Source: Oryzisolibacter propanilivorax (GTDB taxonomy: Bacteria; Pseudomonadota; Gammaproteobacteria; Burkholderiales; Burkholderiaceae_C). From it: a DNA stretch of 64,000 bases. Below the pieces are notes generated by a model. That model saw only the letters and a list, made by a program, of their open reading frames with translations. It searched no databases and had not been told where the DNA came from. A program made the position numbers and the translations under genes. The stretch covers positions 186,001 to 250,000 of the forward strand of contig NZ_FNHP01000006.1 in assembly GCF_900103645.1 (NCBI RefSeq), in the 5' to 3' direction. Positions 20,317 to 28,540 of this stretch are shown here, piece after piece; within the stretch, counting starts at the first letter, position 1; each line of letters starts with the position of its first letter.

Positions 20317-20954
20317 ACGCCCGGACTCTGCGCGCCATACTGCCCACCTGGCCGGCCCTGGCATGGCCGCCACACTGGCAGGCGCTGGCCGGGTTGCTGC
20401 TGTTGCTGGCGCTGGCACTGCCCTGGACCCGCGGCGCACTGGAGGCCAGCATGTGGCGCCACATGCTGCTGCAGCTGCCGCTGCTGGCGCTGGCCGGCGC
20501 ACTGATGGCCGCGGCCCTGCCCGCGCGCAGCCGCACCGCGCTGGCGCGCTGGAACGCGCAGGGCATCAGCGGGCTGGTGCTGGTGGCAGTGGTGCTGGCG
20601 GTGCTGATGGTGCCGCGCGTGCTCGACCTGGCGCTGCGCAGCGCCGGGGTGGAGGCGGCCAAGTTCGCTGCACTGGTGCTGGCGGGGGCGGCGTTGCGCC
20701 TGTCCTGGGCGCCAGCCGGGCGCATCGTGCAAGGCTTCTTTCTGGGCAACACCCTGCCGATGACCTTCGTGGTCGGGCAGCTGTACGTGGACGCGCCGCT
20801 GCGCCTGTGCAACGCCTACCTGCTGGACGACCAGGAGCGCCTGGGCCACTGGCTGATGGCACTGGCCGCAGTGCTGGCCAGCGCCTGGCTGGCGCGGGTG
20901 TTCTGGCAACTGGCGCGCGCGCCGCAGCAGCAGAGCCCGACAGACCACGGCTGA
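20313..20954 (+). CDS. Integral membrane protein of the oxidase operon
   Basis: 213 residues with about five hydrophobic segments and an N-terminal amphipathic stretch. Histidine-containing motifs such as SMWRHMLLQLP and the PMTFVVGQLYVDAPL segment are visible. It is translationally coupled to the SCO gene, so it probably helps assemble or supply the oxidase (for example copper delivery). I do not recognise the family with certainty; the placement is reminiscent of CtaG-type assembly proteins but the motifs are not clear enough to call it that. Confidence 0.75.
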   Translation: MNARTLRAILPTWPALAWPPHWQALAGLLLLLALALPWTRGALEASMWRHMLLQLPLLALAGALMAAALPARSRTALARWNAQGISGLVLVAVVLAVLMVPRVLDLALRSAGVEAAKFAALVLAGAALRLSWAPAGRIVQGFFLGNTLPMTFVVGQLYVDAPLRLCNAYLLDDQERLGHWLMALAAVLASAWLARVFWQLARAPQQQSPTDHG

Positions 20955-21011
20955 AGCGCCGCAAGGGCGGCCTAAGATCGGGCTCTTCCCTGGCCTTGAC
21001 CTTCGCCTGCC

Positions 21012-21755
21012 ATGCACATCCTGATCGTGGACGACGAATCCCTGGCACGCAGCCGGCTGCGCCGCCTGGTGCTCGACTGCGACGCCAGCCACCGCGTCAG
21101 CGAAGCCGAGCACGCGGCAGGCGCCCTGGCCCTGCTGCAGGCGCCGGGCGGCCCGGCGGTGGAACTGCTGCTGCTGGACATCCGCATGCCCGGCATGGAC
21201 GGCATGGTGCTGGCGCGCCAGTTGCAGGCGCTGCCCACGCCGCCGGCGCTGGTGTTCGTGACCGCGCATGCCGAGCACGCCCTGGGCGCCTTCGAGCTGG
21301 ATGCACTGGACTATCTGACCAAGCCGGTGCGCCTGCAGCGCTTGCAGCAGGCGCTGGCCAAGGTGCAGCGCAGCGCCGCGCTGCCGGCGCCGGCGCGGGT
21401 TTCGGCAGTGGCCGACGACGGCCCGGCGCTGCTGGTGCACGAACGCGGCCGCACCGAGCGCGTGCCCCTGGCCGAGGTGCTGTACCTGCGCGCCGAGTTG
21501 AAATACGTCACCGTGCGGGCTTGGGCGCGCAGCCACATCGTGGACGAGCCCCTGAGCGAGCTGGAGGCACGCCACGCCCAGCATTTCGTGCGCGTGCACC
21601 GCAATACCCTGGTGGCGCGCCACGCACTGCGCGCCCTGGTGCGCCACGAAGGCGAGGAAGGCGAAGGCTGGGCCGTGCGCCTGCACGGTGTGCCTGACCC
21701 GCTACCGGTATCGCGCCGCCAGGTGGCGGCGGTGCGCGAGGCGCTGGCCGGCTGA
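21012..21755 (+). CDS. AlgR-type LytTR response regulator
   Basis: 247 residues: a receiver domain with the acidic pocket VDDES (7-11), phospho-acceptor D56 in LLLLDIRMPGMDG, and the conserved lysine in LDYLTKPVRLQRL, followed by a LytTR DNA-binding domain ending in HRNTLVARHALRAL and VSRRQVAAVREAL. This is the AlgR/LytR arrangement, and the partner is most likely the LytS-type kinase at 15602. In related genomes the two genes are usually consecutive; here five oxidase genes lie between them. Confidence 0.9.
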   Translation: MHILIVDDESLARSRLRRLVLDCDASHRVSEAEHAAGALALLQAPGGPAVELLLLDIRMPGMDGMVLARQLQALPTPPALVFVTAHAEHALGAFELDALDYLTKPVRLQRLQQALAKVQRSAALPAPARVSAVADDGPALLVHERGRTERVPLAEVLYLRAELKYVTVRAWARSHIVDEPLSELEARHAQHFVRVHRNTLVARHALRALVRHEGEEGEGWAVRLHGVPDPLPVSRRQVAAVREALAG

Positions 21756-21769
21756 GTTGCCGGCCGCAC

Positions 21770-22582
21770 TCAGTGCGCGTGCCCGCCGTGCGCCAACTGG
21801 CTGGCCAGCGTCACCGCGGCAATGCCCAGGCCCAGCCAGGCTACCTGCGCCAGCACCTGCGACACCGGCAGGCGCCGCTGCAGCTGTGGGATCAAGTCCG
21901 CCAGCGCGACATAGACAAAGCTGCTAGAGGCCACCACCAGGAAGTACGGCAGCGCATCGTGCCAGTGCCCGACCAGGACGTAGCCGACCACCCCGCCCAG
22001 CACCGACACCGCACCCGCCAGCGACACCTTGAGCAACGCCACGTTGCGCGCCGCGCCGCGCTGGCGCAGCACGATCAGGTCGCCGATGTGGTGCGGCACC
22101 TCGTGCGCCAGCACCGACAGCGCCGCCACCAGTCCCAGGCGCATGTCGGCCAGAAAGGCCGAGGCGATCAGCACTCCGTCGCCAAAACAGTGCACGCTGT
22201 CGCCGGTGAGCAGCGTCCAGCCGCCGGGTCCACGGCGGTGGTGATGGCCGTGGTCATGGCCATGGTGGTCATGCGCGTGCTGTTCGGCCGGGTCGTGCTC
22301 GTGCCCGTGGTGCCACAGCTCGGCCTTTTCCAGCAGGAAGAAAAACACCAGCCCGACCAGCAGCGTGGCGAACAGGTTGTGCGCCTCGACATGGCCCTCG
22401 AACGCCTCGGGCAGCAGATGCATGAAGGCAGTGGCCAGCAGCGCACCGGCGGCCAGGCTCAGCAGGTGCTGCGGGCCGACACGTCCACCCCCGCCCAGGC
22501 CCAGGCGCAGCAGCACCTCGGCCAGCCACACGCTGCCGATGCCGGCGGCCAGCGTGGCCCCGATGATTGCTACCAAAGTCAT
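21770..22582 (-). CDS. ZIP-family metal transporter
   Basis: 270 residues with eight predicted membrane segments. The metal-pathway motifs HCFGDGVLIASAFL and LAHEVPHHIGDLIVL are in the fourth and fifth segments as expected for ZIP/ZupT proteins, and the loop between segments 3 and 4 is a histidine-rich tail (about residues 90-116, with HAHDHHGHDHGHHH). It should import Zn(II) or related divalent metals into the cytoplasm. It faces tspO divergently across a 225-bp gap; convergent with algR on the other side (15 bp). Confidence 0.9.
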   Translation of the reverse strand: MTLVAIIGATLAAGIGSVWLAEVLLRLGLGGGGRVGPQHLLSLAAGALLATAFMHLLPEAFEGHVEAHNLFATLLVGLVFFFLLEKAELWHHGHEHDPAEQHAHDHHGHDHGHHHRRGPGGWTLLTGDSVHCFGDGVLIASAFLADMRLGLVAALSVLAHEVPHHIGDLIVLRQRGAARNVALLKVSLAGAVSVLGGVVGYVLVGHWHDALPYFLVVASSSFVYVALADLIPQLQRRLPVSQVLAQVAWLGLGIAAVTLASQLAHGGHAH

Positions 22583-22807
22583 AGCTCCCTGCCCTGATCA
22601 CATTTGCGCAAAGGGCGGATTTTGCACAAAACCCGGCCCCGCTGCCGGGCGCCGGCACCGAAGCGAACACGGGATGGCGGCCGACACGCCCTGGCGGCGG
22701 CTGCGAGCATGCACTGCCGCCCTGCCCGCGCGACGATGCGCAGACGCGCAAGCCCGCCGCAGCGCGGTCGTCCTGCATCCGCCATCCATCCATCCGAAGG
22801 ACTCGCC

Positions 22808-23314
22808 ATGACCACCCACGCTTCGCCCCGCCCCTGGCATGTGCCCGCGCTGCTGGGCTGGCTGGCCTTGTGCTTCGTCGCCGCCGGCATCGGTGCCGTC
22901 GCCTCGACGAACGCTCCGCAGTTCTATGGCCAGCTGGTGCAGCCGCGCTGGGCGCCGCCGCCCACGGTATTCGGCCCGGTGTGGAGCGTGCTGTACCTGC
23001 TGATGGCCGTAGCCGCGTGGCTGGTGGGCCGCGAGTGGCCGGGACCCGGGCGCCGGCGCGCGCTGGCGCTGTTCGGCGTGCAGCTGGCGGCCAACGCGCT
23101 GTGGAGCTGGCTGTTCTTCGCCTGGCACCTGGGCGGCTGGGCGTTCGCCGACATCGTGCTGCTGTGGCTGCTGCTGGCCGCCACCGTGGTGCACTTCTGG
23201 CGCCTGCGGCCGCTGGCCGGGGCGCTGCTGCTGCCCTACCTGGCTTGGGTCGGCTTCGCGCTGGTGCTGAACCTGGTGCTGTGGCGCGCCAACCCGCAAT
23301 TGCTGGGCGGCTAA
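22808..23314 (+). CDS. tspO: TspO/MBR family protein
   Basis: 168 residues from the ATG at 22808, preceded by GAAGGA at a good distance. Five membrane helices and the TspO motifs QPRWAPPPTVFGPVWSVLY (about 40-58), WSWLFFAWHLG and WVGFALVLNLVLWRAN are clear. TspO is an outer-membrane or inner-membrane protein tied to porphyrin handling and redox signalling. It is divergent from the ZIP gene. No light or redox regulator is next to it apart from the AlgR-type gene 1 kb away. Confidence 0.93.
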   Translation: MTTHASPRPWHVPALLGWLALCFVAAGIGAVASTNAPQFYGQLVQPRWAPPPTVFGPVWSVLYLLMAVAAWLVGREWPGPGRRRALALFGVQLAANALWSWLFFAWHLGGWAFADIVLLWLLLAATVVHFWRLRPLAGALLLPYLAWVGFALVLNLVLWRANPQLLGG

Positions 23315-23330
23315 AGAAAGGCGGCGTGCC

Positions 23331-23543
23331 TCACCGCTCCAGCCACCACTGGATGACGATCTTGGCCAGGAAGCCGGTGAAACCCACGCCCAGGCCCAGG
23401 AACAGCACGAAGGCGCCGAAGCGCCCGGCCTTCGACTCCCAGGCCAGCTGGCCGATGATGAACAGCATGAAGACGATGAAGGCGCCGATCCCGTAGGTCA
23501 GAAAGAAACCCGAGATCTGCTCCTCGGTAAAACCAAAAATCAC
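23331..23543 (-). CDS. DUF2788 small membrane protein
   Basis: 70 residues from a GTG at 23543; the start overlaps the stop of the DUF2189 gene (GTGA), which fixes it. The protein begins IFGFTEEQISGFFLTYGIG and has two membrane helices (FIVFMLFIIGQLAW and GAFVLFLGLGVGFTGFLA), ending IVIQWWLER. This matches the small DUF2788 family found in beta- and gammaproteobacteria. No function is known. Longer ORFs in this region that use the same frame further upstream run through the DUF2189 gene and are not real. Confidence 0.85.
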   Translation of the reverse strand: MIFGFTEEQISGFFLTYGIGAFIVFMLFIIGQLAWESKAGRFGAFVLFLGLGVGFTGFLAKIVIQWWLER

Positions 23544-24412
23544 GTTGCCATTCCGTTGGAAACCGTCGTCGAAGAAAGGCCGGCCGGATCGCCCGCCGCC
23601 GGCTCGCGCGGCGCCAGCGCGTCCGCATCCAGCAGCTCGCGGTAGGCATGCCAGCTGGCATGGCCCAGCACCGGCATGACCAGCACCAGGCCCAGCATCC
23701 AGGGCGCCAGCCCCAGCAGCGTCAGCGCCAGCAGCAGCGCCGCCCACAGCGCCAGCGGCAGCGGGTTGGCCAGCACCGCCTGCCAGCTGGCCAGCACCGC
23801 CTGGCGCAGCGTGGCGCGGCGGTCCAGCAGCAGCGGGATGGCCACCACGCTGGAGGCGAAGATGGGCGCCGCCAGCAGGCTGCCCAGGGCCAGCCACAAG
23901 GCGAACAGGCCGCTATCGCGCGCCAGCACCACGTGCTGCACGAAGTCCGCCGGCGCGCGCACCGGCTGCGGCGCCAGCAGCGTGATGAGCGCGGCCGAAG
24001 TCAGTACCCAGCCGGTGCCGGCCAGCGCCAGCAGCAGGCCGAACTTCACCAGGCACCAGTAGTCCTGGCCATCGGCGTGGTCCTGCCTGCCGCGTTGCCA
24101 AAACAGGCAGGTGCGCAGCACCGCCTGCAGGTTCGCCGGCTCGCCACGCTCCAGAGCGCGGCTGAGCACGTAAAAACTGGTGGCCAGCACCGGCGCCACC
24201 ACCAGAAAGCCCGACAGCGCGCCCACCAGCAGCCAGAAGCGTTCGCGCGCCACGGCGGCGATCAGCAGGCCGAACAGCGCCAGCGCCGCGCCGTGCGCAA
24301 GGCTGAGCATGCCGACACGGCGCAGGTCGCGCCAGCCCAGCGCCAGCCAGGCCAGCGGCCGGCTGGCGGCGATGCGGCGCACCGGGGGCAGATACGGCGT
24401 GGGGCGTGGCAT
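23540..24412 (-). CDS. DUF2189 integral membrane protein
   Basis: 290 residues with five or six hydrophobic segments. Features of the DUF2189 family are visible: the leading WLALGWRDLRRVGMLSLAHG, the GFLVVAPVLATSFYVLSRALE helix and the PVLGHASWHAYRELLD ending. The function is unknown; members are common in Burkholderiales and lie near cytochrome oxidase and other membrane genes. Its stop overlaps the start of the DUF2788 gene, and the HAD gene is 87 bp upstream on the same strand. Confidence 0.85.
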   Translation of the reverse strand: MPRPTPYLPPVRRIAASRPLAWLALGWRDLRRVGMLSLAHGAALALFGLLIAAVARERFWLLVGALSGFLVVAPVLATSFYVLSRALERGEPANLQAVLRTCLFWQRGRQDHADGQDYWCLVKFGLLLALAGTGWVLTSAALITLLAPQPVRAPADFVQHVVLARDSGLFALWLALGSLLAAPIFASSVVAIPLLLDRRATLRQAVLASWQAVLANPLPLALWAALLLALTLLGLAPWMLGLVLVMPVLGHASWHAYRELLDADALAPREPAAGDPAGLSSTTVSNGMAT

Positions 24413-24499
24413 GGCAGGGCTCCGCGGGTGGGCAGGTGGAAGAAAAAGGGCCGCGCTGCCGGCCGGACAGGCCAGGCCGGCGCGCGGGTCGGACGCAGT

Positions 24500-25273
24500 T
24501 TAGGCCAGCCCCATCAGCCCGCACAGCGCCTGCAGGTCCGACACCACCGGGCAGGATGGGGCCGCGCCGGGCGCATGCGGCACGTGGCCGTCGTGCGCCG
24601 CTCCGGGCCGGCCGGGCACCGTGCCGGGGGGTCGGCGCAGCCACACGGCCTGCAGGCCGGCGTCCAGCGCGCCCTGCGCGTCCAGCAGCGCGTCGTCGCC
24701 CACGTGCAGCAGCGCCCCGGGCGGCACGCCGGCCGCCTCGGCGCCCAGGCGGAAGATGCGCGCGTCGGGCTTGGCGACGCCCACGTCGGCGGCGCTGACG
24801 GACGCCTGGAAGAAACGCCCAATGCCCACCCGCTGCACGTCGGCGTTGCCGTTGGACAGCGCCACCAGCGGCCAGCGCGCGGCCAGCGCCTGCAGCGCCG
24901 GCAGGGCGTCGCCGAACAGCGTGACCTCCTGGCGCGCGGCCAGAAACACCGCGTACGCGGCATCGGCCAGCGCCGGGTCGTCGCCCGCCCGCACCAGGAT
25001 GCGGCGGATGGCCTCGCGGCGCAGCGCCCCCAGGTCGTGCGCCAAGCCGGCGTGCTCGGCCTGCACTTCGGCGCGGATGCGCCGCACCACGCCCTGCTGC
25101 GCGGCCAGAGCGCAGGCGGCGGGCGCGTGCACGGCCAGCCAGTCCTGCAGGCGTGCCTCGGCATGGGCGATGGTCGGCCACACGGGCCACAGGGTGTCGT
25201 CCAGGTCCAGGGTGATGGCGCGGACGCGCGCCACGTCCAGCGGCGCGGGTACGGATGCGGTGGCGCCCGTCAA
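24500..25273 (-). CDS. HAD-family hydrolase
   Basis: 257 residues. Motif I is LDLDDTLWP (residues about 22-30) with the nucleophile aspartate; motif II is VALSNGN; motif III/IV are VGVAKPDARIF and HVGDDALLDAQGALDAG. This is a subfamily I HAD phosphatase with a helical cap, probably acting on a small phosphorylated metabolite. The C-terminal 45 residues are a low-complexity Gly/Pro/His tail. Its start codon overlaps the polA stop (ATGA), so it is translationally coupled to polA. Confidence 0.87.
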   Translation of the reverse strand: MTGATASVPAPLDVARVRAITLDLDDTLWPVWPTIAHAEARLQDWLAVHAPAACALAAQQGVVRRIRAEVQAEHAGLAHDLGALRREAIRRILVRAGDDPALADAAYAVFLAARQEVTLFGDALPALQALAARWPLVALSNGNADVQRVGIGRFFQASVSAADVGVAKPDARIFRLGAEAAGVPPGALLHVGDDALLDAQGALDAGLQAVWLRRPPGTVPGRPGAAHDGHVPHAPGAAPSCPVVSDLQALCGLMGLA

Positions 25274-28029
25274 TGCGCCTCCTCCCAGTTGGCGCCAAAG
25301 CCCACCTCGGCCAACAGCGGCACCTGCAGCTGCGCCACCCCGGCCATGATGCGCGGCACCTCGGTGCGCACCCAGTCGGCCTCTGCTTCGGGCAGTTCGA
25401 ACACCAGCTCGTCGTGTACCTGCAGCACCATCAGGATGTCCGGGCGCTCGCGGTCCAGCGCGTCCTGCACCGCCACCATGGCCATCTTCACCAGGTCGGC
25501 GGCCGTGCCCTGCATGGGCGCGTTGATGGCGGCGCGCTCGGCGGCGCTCCTGCGCGGGCCGTTGGGCGAGTTGATCTCGGGCAGCACCAGGCGGCGGCCG
25601 AACACGGTCTCGACATAGCCGCGCTCCTTGGCCTCCAGCCGGGTGCGGTCCATGTAGCGCCTGACGCCGGGGTAGCGCTCGAAATAGCGGTCGATGTAGT
25701 TCTTCGCCGCCGCCGTGCTGATGCCCAGGCTCTTGGCCAGGCCGAAGCTGCTCATGCCGTAGATCAGCCCGAAGTTGATGGTCTTGGCGTAACGGCGCTG
25801 CTCGGACGTGACCTGCTCCAGCGGCACGTTGAACACCTCGGCCGCCGTGGCGCGGTGCACGTCCAGCCCGGCGGTGAAGGCATGCAAGAGCGCCGCGTCG
25901 CCGCTGATGTGCGCCATGATGCGCAGCTCGATCTGGCTGTAGTCGCAGCTTCCGATCAGCCGGCCCGGCGGCGCGACGAAGGCCTCGCGGATGCGCCGGC
26001 CCTCCAGAGTGCGGATGGGGATGTTCTGCAGGTTCGGCTCGTTGCTCGACAGCCGGCCGGTCACCGCCACCGCCTGCGCGTAGTGCGTGTGCACGCGGCC
26101 GGTGCGCGGGTCGGCCAGCTGGCCGAGCTTGTCCGTGTAGGTGCCCTTGAGCTTGGCCAGGCTGCGGTGCTCCAGCAGCGTGGCCGGCAGCGGGTAGTCC
26201 TCGGCGAGCTTTTCCAGCACCTCCTCGTCGGTCGAGCGCGCGCCGGTGGCGGTCTTCTTGATGACCGGCATGCCAAGCTTGTCGAAGAAGATCTCGCCCA
26301 GCTGCTTCGGGCTGCCGAGGTTGAACGGCTGGCCGGCGATCTGATAAGCCTGCTGCTCCAGCGCCATCAGCCGCCGGCCCAGGTCGTGGCTTTGCGCGGC
26401 CAGTTGCTGGGCGTCGATCAGCACGCCGTTGCGCTCGATGCGAAACAGCGTCTCGCTGCAGGCGATTTCCAGCTCGTAGATGGCGCGCAGCTTGTCATCG
26501 GCCTGCAGCTGCGGCCAGAGCACGCCGTGCACGTCCAGCGTCTGGTCCGAGTCCTCGCACGAATAGGCCGCGGCGCGCTCGACCGGCACCTGCGAGAACG
26601 GGATCTGCTTGGCGCCCTTGCCGCACAGGTCCTCGTAGGACAGGCCGGTGCGGCCGGTATGGCGCTCGGCCAGACTGGACAGGCCGTGCGGCTTGTGCAC
26701 CTCCAGCACGTAGCTTTGCAGCATGGTGTCGTGCACGTAGCCGCGCACGTCGATGCCGTGGTTGGCGAGCACATGCCGGTCGTACTTGATGTGCTGGCCC
26801 AGCTTGTGCGCAGCCGGGTCTTCCAGCCAGGGTTTCAGCCGCGCCAGCACTTCGTCCAAAGGCAGCTGCTCGGGCGCGTCCGGGCCGTCATGTGCCAGAG
26901 GGATGTAGGCGGCGCTGCCGGCCTCGACGCTGAAGCTCAGGCCGACGATGCGCGCGCGCAGCTCGTCCAGCGAGGTGGTCTCGGTGTCCAGCGCCACCAG
27001 CGGCGCGGCCTGGATGCGCGCCAGCCACGTGTCGAACTGCTCCCAGGTCAGCAGGGTTTCGTAGTGCACCTCGCGCTGCTGGGCGGCGCTGGCGACGGCG
27101 CTGGTGTCCAGGCTGGCCGCGTCGGCCGTAGCGCGCGCGCCGCCGTCCTGCAGCGCGCGCGCCAGGCTACGAAAGCCGTATTTCTCGTAAAAATCGTGCA
27201 GAGCCAGCGTATCCATTGCGCCGACAGCTATCGAATCGAGAGCATCGGGAAAGCCCGGCAACTCCCGGCCCAGGTCGCAGTCGGTCTTGATCGTGACCAG
27301 CTGGCGACCGGTGGGCAGCCAGTCCAGCGCGCCGCGCAGGTTCTCGCCGGCCACGCCCTTGATGGTGTGGACATTGGCGATCAGGTTGTCCAGCGAGCCA
27401 TGCTCGGCCAGCCACTTGGCGGCCGTCTTCGGGCCGACCTTGGGCACGCCCGGCACGTTGTCCACCGCGTCGCCCACCAGGGTCTGAAAGTCCACCATCC
27501 GCTCGGGCGGCACGCCGAACTCGGCGGTCACGCCGGCCACGTCGCGGCGCTTGCCGCTCATGGTGTCGAGCACCGTGATGCGCTCGTTGACCAGCTGCGA
27601 CAGGTCCTTGTCGCCGCTGGCGATGATGACGCGCAGGCCGCGTGCGGCGCCCTGCCGGGCGAGGGTGCCGATGACGTCGTCGGCCTCCACGCCTTCGACG
27701 CACAGCAGCGGCCAGCCCAGCAGGCGCACCACCTCGTGGATCGGCGCCACCTGCGCGCGCAGGTCGGGCGGCATGGGTGCGCGCTGCGCCTTGTAGTCCG
27801 GGTACAGGTGGTCGCGGAAGGTGGGGCCGCTGGCGTCGAACACGCAGACGGCATACGCGGCGGGCACCTCCAGGCGCAGCGCGTTCAGCATGTTGACCAT
27901 GCCGCGGATGGCACCAGTGGCCGGGCTGTTCGGGTCGCCCGGCACGGCGCGCAGGTCCGGCATGGCGTGGTAGGCGCGGTACAGGTAGCTGGAACCGTCC
28001 ACCAGCAGCAAGGTTTGGGGATCGCTCAT
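25270..28029 (-). CDS. polA: DNA polymerase I
   Basis: 919 residues from the ATG at 28029. The 5'-3' exonuclease domain opens with LLVDGSSYLYRAYHAMPDLR and has the VEADDVIGTLA and SGDKDLSQLV metal-site motifs. The 3'-5' exonuclease domain keeps the DxE motif (LVALDTETTSL) and HNLGQ-like HKLGQHIKYDRHVL. The polymerase motifs A (DYSQIELRIMAH), B (RRYAKTINFGLIYGMSSFG) and C (LQVHDELVFELP) are intact. It works in replication (Okazaki primer removal) and repair. A repeat-family core lies at 27225-27243 within the linker between exonuclease domains. Confidence 0.97.
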   Translation of the reverse strand: MSDPQTLLLVDGSSYLYRAYHAMPDLRAVPGDPNSPATGAIRGMVNMLNALRLEVPAAYAVCVFDASGPTFRDHLYPDYKAQRAPMPPDLRAQVAPIHEVVRLLGWPLLCVEGVEADDVIGTLARQGAARGLRVIIASGDKDLSQLVNERITVLDTMSGKRRDVAGVTAEFGVPPERMVDFQTLVGDAVDNVPGVPKVGPKTAAKWLAEHGSLDNLIANVHTIKGVAGENLRGALDWLPTGRQLVTIKTDCDLGRELPGFPDALDSIAVGAMDTLALHDFYEKYGFRSLARALQDGGARATADAASLDTSAVASAAQQREVHYETLLTWEQFDTWLARIQAAPLVALDTETTSLDELRARIVGLSFSVEAGSAAYIPLAHDGPDAPEQLPLDEVLARLKPWLEDPAAHKLGQHIKYDRHVLANHGIDVRGYVHDTMLQSYVLEVHKPHGLSSLAERHTGRTGLSYEDLCGKGAKQIPFSQVPVERAAAYSCEDSDQTLDVHGVLWPQLQADDKLRAIYELEIACSETLFRIERNGVLIDAQQLAAQSHDLGRRLMALEQQAYQIAGQPFNLGSPKQLGEIFFDKLGMPVIKKTATGARSTDEEVLEKLAEDYPLPATLLEHRSLAKLKGTYTDKLGQLADPRTGRVHTHYAQAVAVTGRLSSNEPNLQNIPIRTLEGRRIREAFVAPPGRLIGSCDYSQIELRIMAHISGDAALLHAFTAGLDVHRATAAEVFNVPLEQVTSEQRRYAKTINFGLIYGMSSFGLAKSLGISTAAAKNYIDRYFERYPGVRRYMDRTRLEAKERGYVETVFGRRLVLPEINSPNGPRRSAAERAAINAPMQGTAADLVKMAMVAVQDALDRERPDILMVLQVHDELVFELPEAEADWVRTEVPRIMAGVAQLQVPLLAEVGFGANWEEAH

Positions 28030-28111
28030 GGCGGCATTTTGCCCACGATGGCGCCGGCGCGCGGCGGCACAATGGCCTTGTCCACCTTGATGCGCCCTGC
28101 GCGCCCGCGCC

Positions 28112-28540
28112 ATGAAACCCTTCTTGTCCGCCCTGCTGCTGGCCGCCTGCGCGCCGCTGGCGCTGGCCCAGCAGCCCCCGACGTTCACCGACGTGCCGCC
28201 CAGCCTGCAAAAGGCGCTGCAGGGCCACGGCCTGCGCAGCGCGCAGCTGGACGGCGGCACGCTGCGCCTGGTGAGCGGCAAGCCGCAGGTCAGCGAGCTG
28301 GCGTTCGCCAGCTTCGTTTTTCACGGCATCTGCGCGCACCAGTGGCGCCAGCCGGCCGAGTTCGCGCGCTGGCAGCTGGCGCGCGTGCAGCTGCTGGACG
28401 CCAGCGGCCAGCAGGGTTATGCGTTCGACGCGCGTGGCGATGTCTGCCAGCGCCTGGGCGAGCGTGCGCAGAACTACCACGCGCTGATCCAGCGGCACAC
28501 CCAGGCCTGTGCCGCCGGCGCGTGCCCGGCGCAGCCATGA
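28112..28540 (+). CDS. Small secreted protein of unknown function
   Basis: 142 residues with a signal peptide (MKPFLSALLLAACAPLALAQ). The mature protein has four cysteines, including GICAHQW and ACAAGACPAQP at the very end, and no recognised motif. It is translationally coupled to the downstream serine hydrolase (ATGA overlap at 28537), and the two may act together in the periplasm. I do not recognise the family. Confidence 0.8.
   Translation: MKPFLSALLLAACAPLALAQQPPTFTDVPPSLQKALQGHGLRSAQLDGGTLRLVSGKPQVSELAFASFVFHGICAHQWRQPAEFARWQLARVQLLDASGQQGYAFDARGDVCQRLGERAQNYHALIQRHTQACAAGACPAQP

Noticed and set aside
25255-28536. A long plus-strand frame running into the serine hydrolase
   Set aside because: The part before 28537 is antisense to polA and has no motifs; only the C-terminal part is the real hydrolase, whose start is the coupled ATG at 28537.
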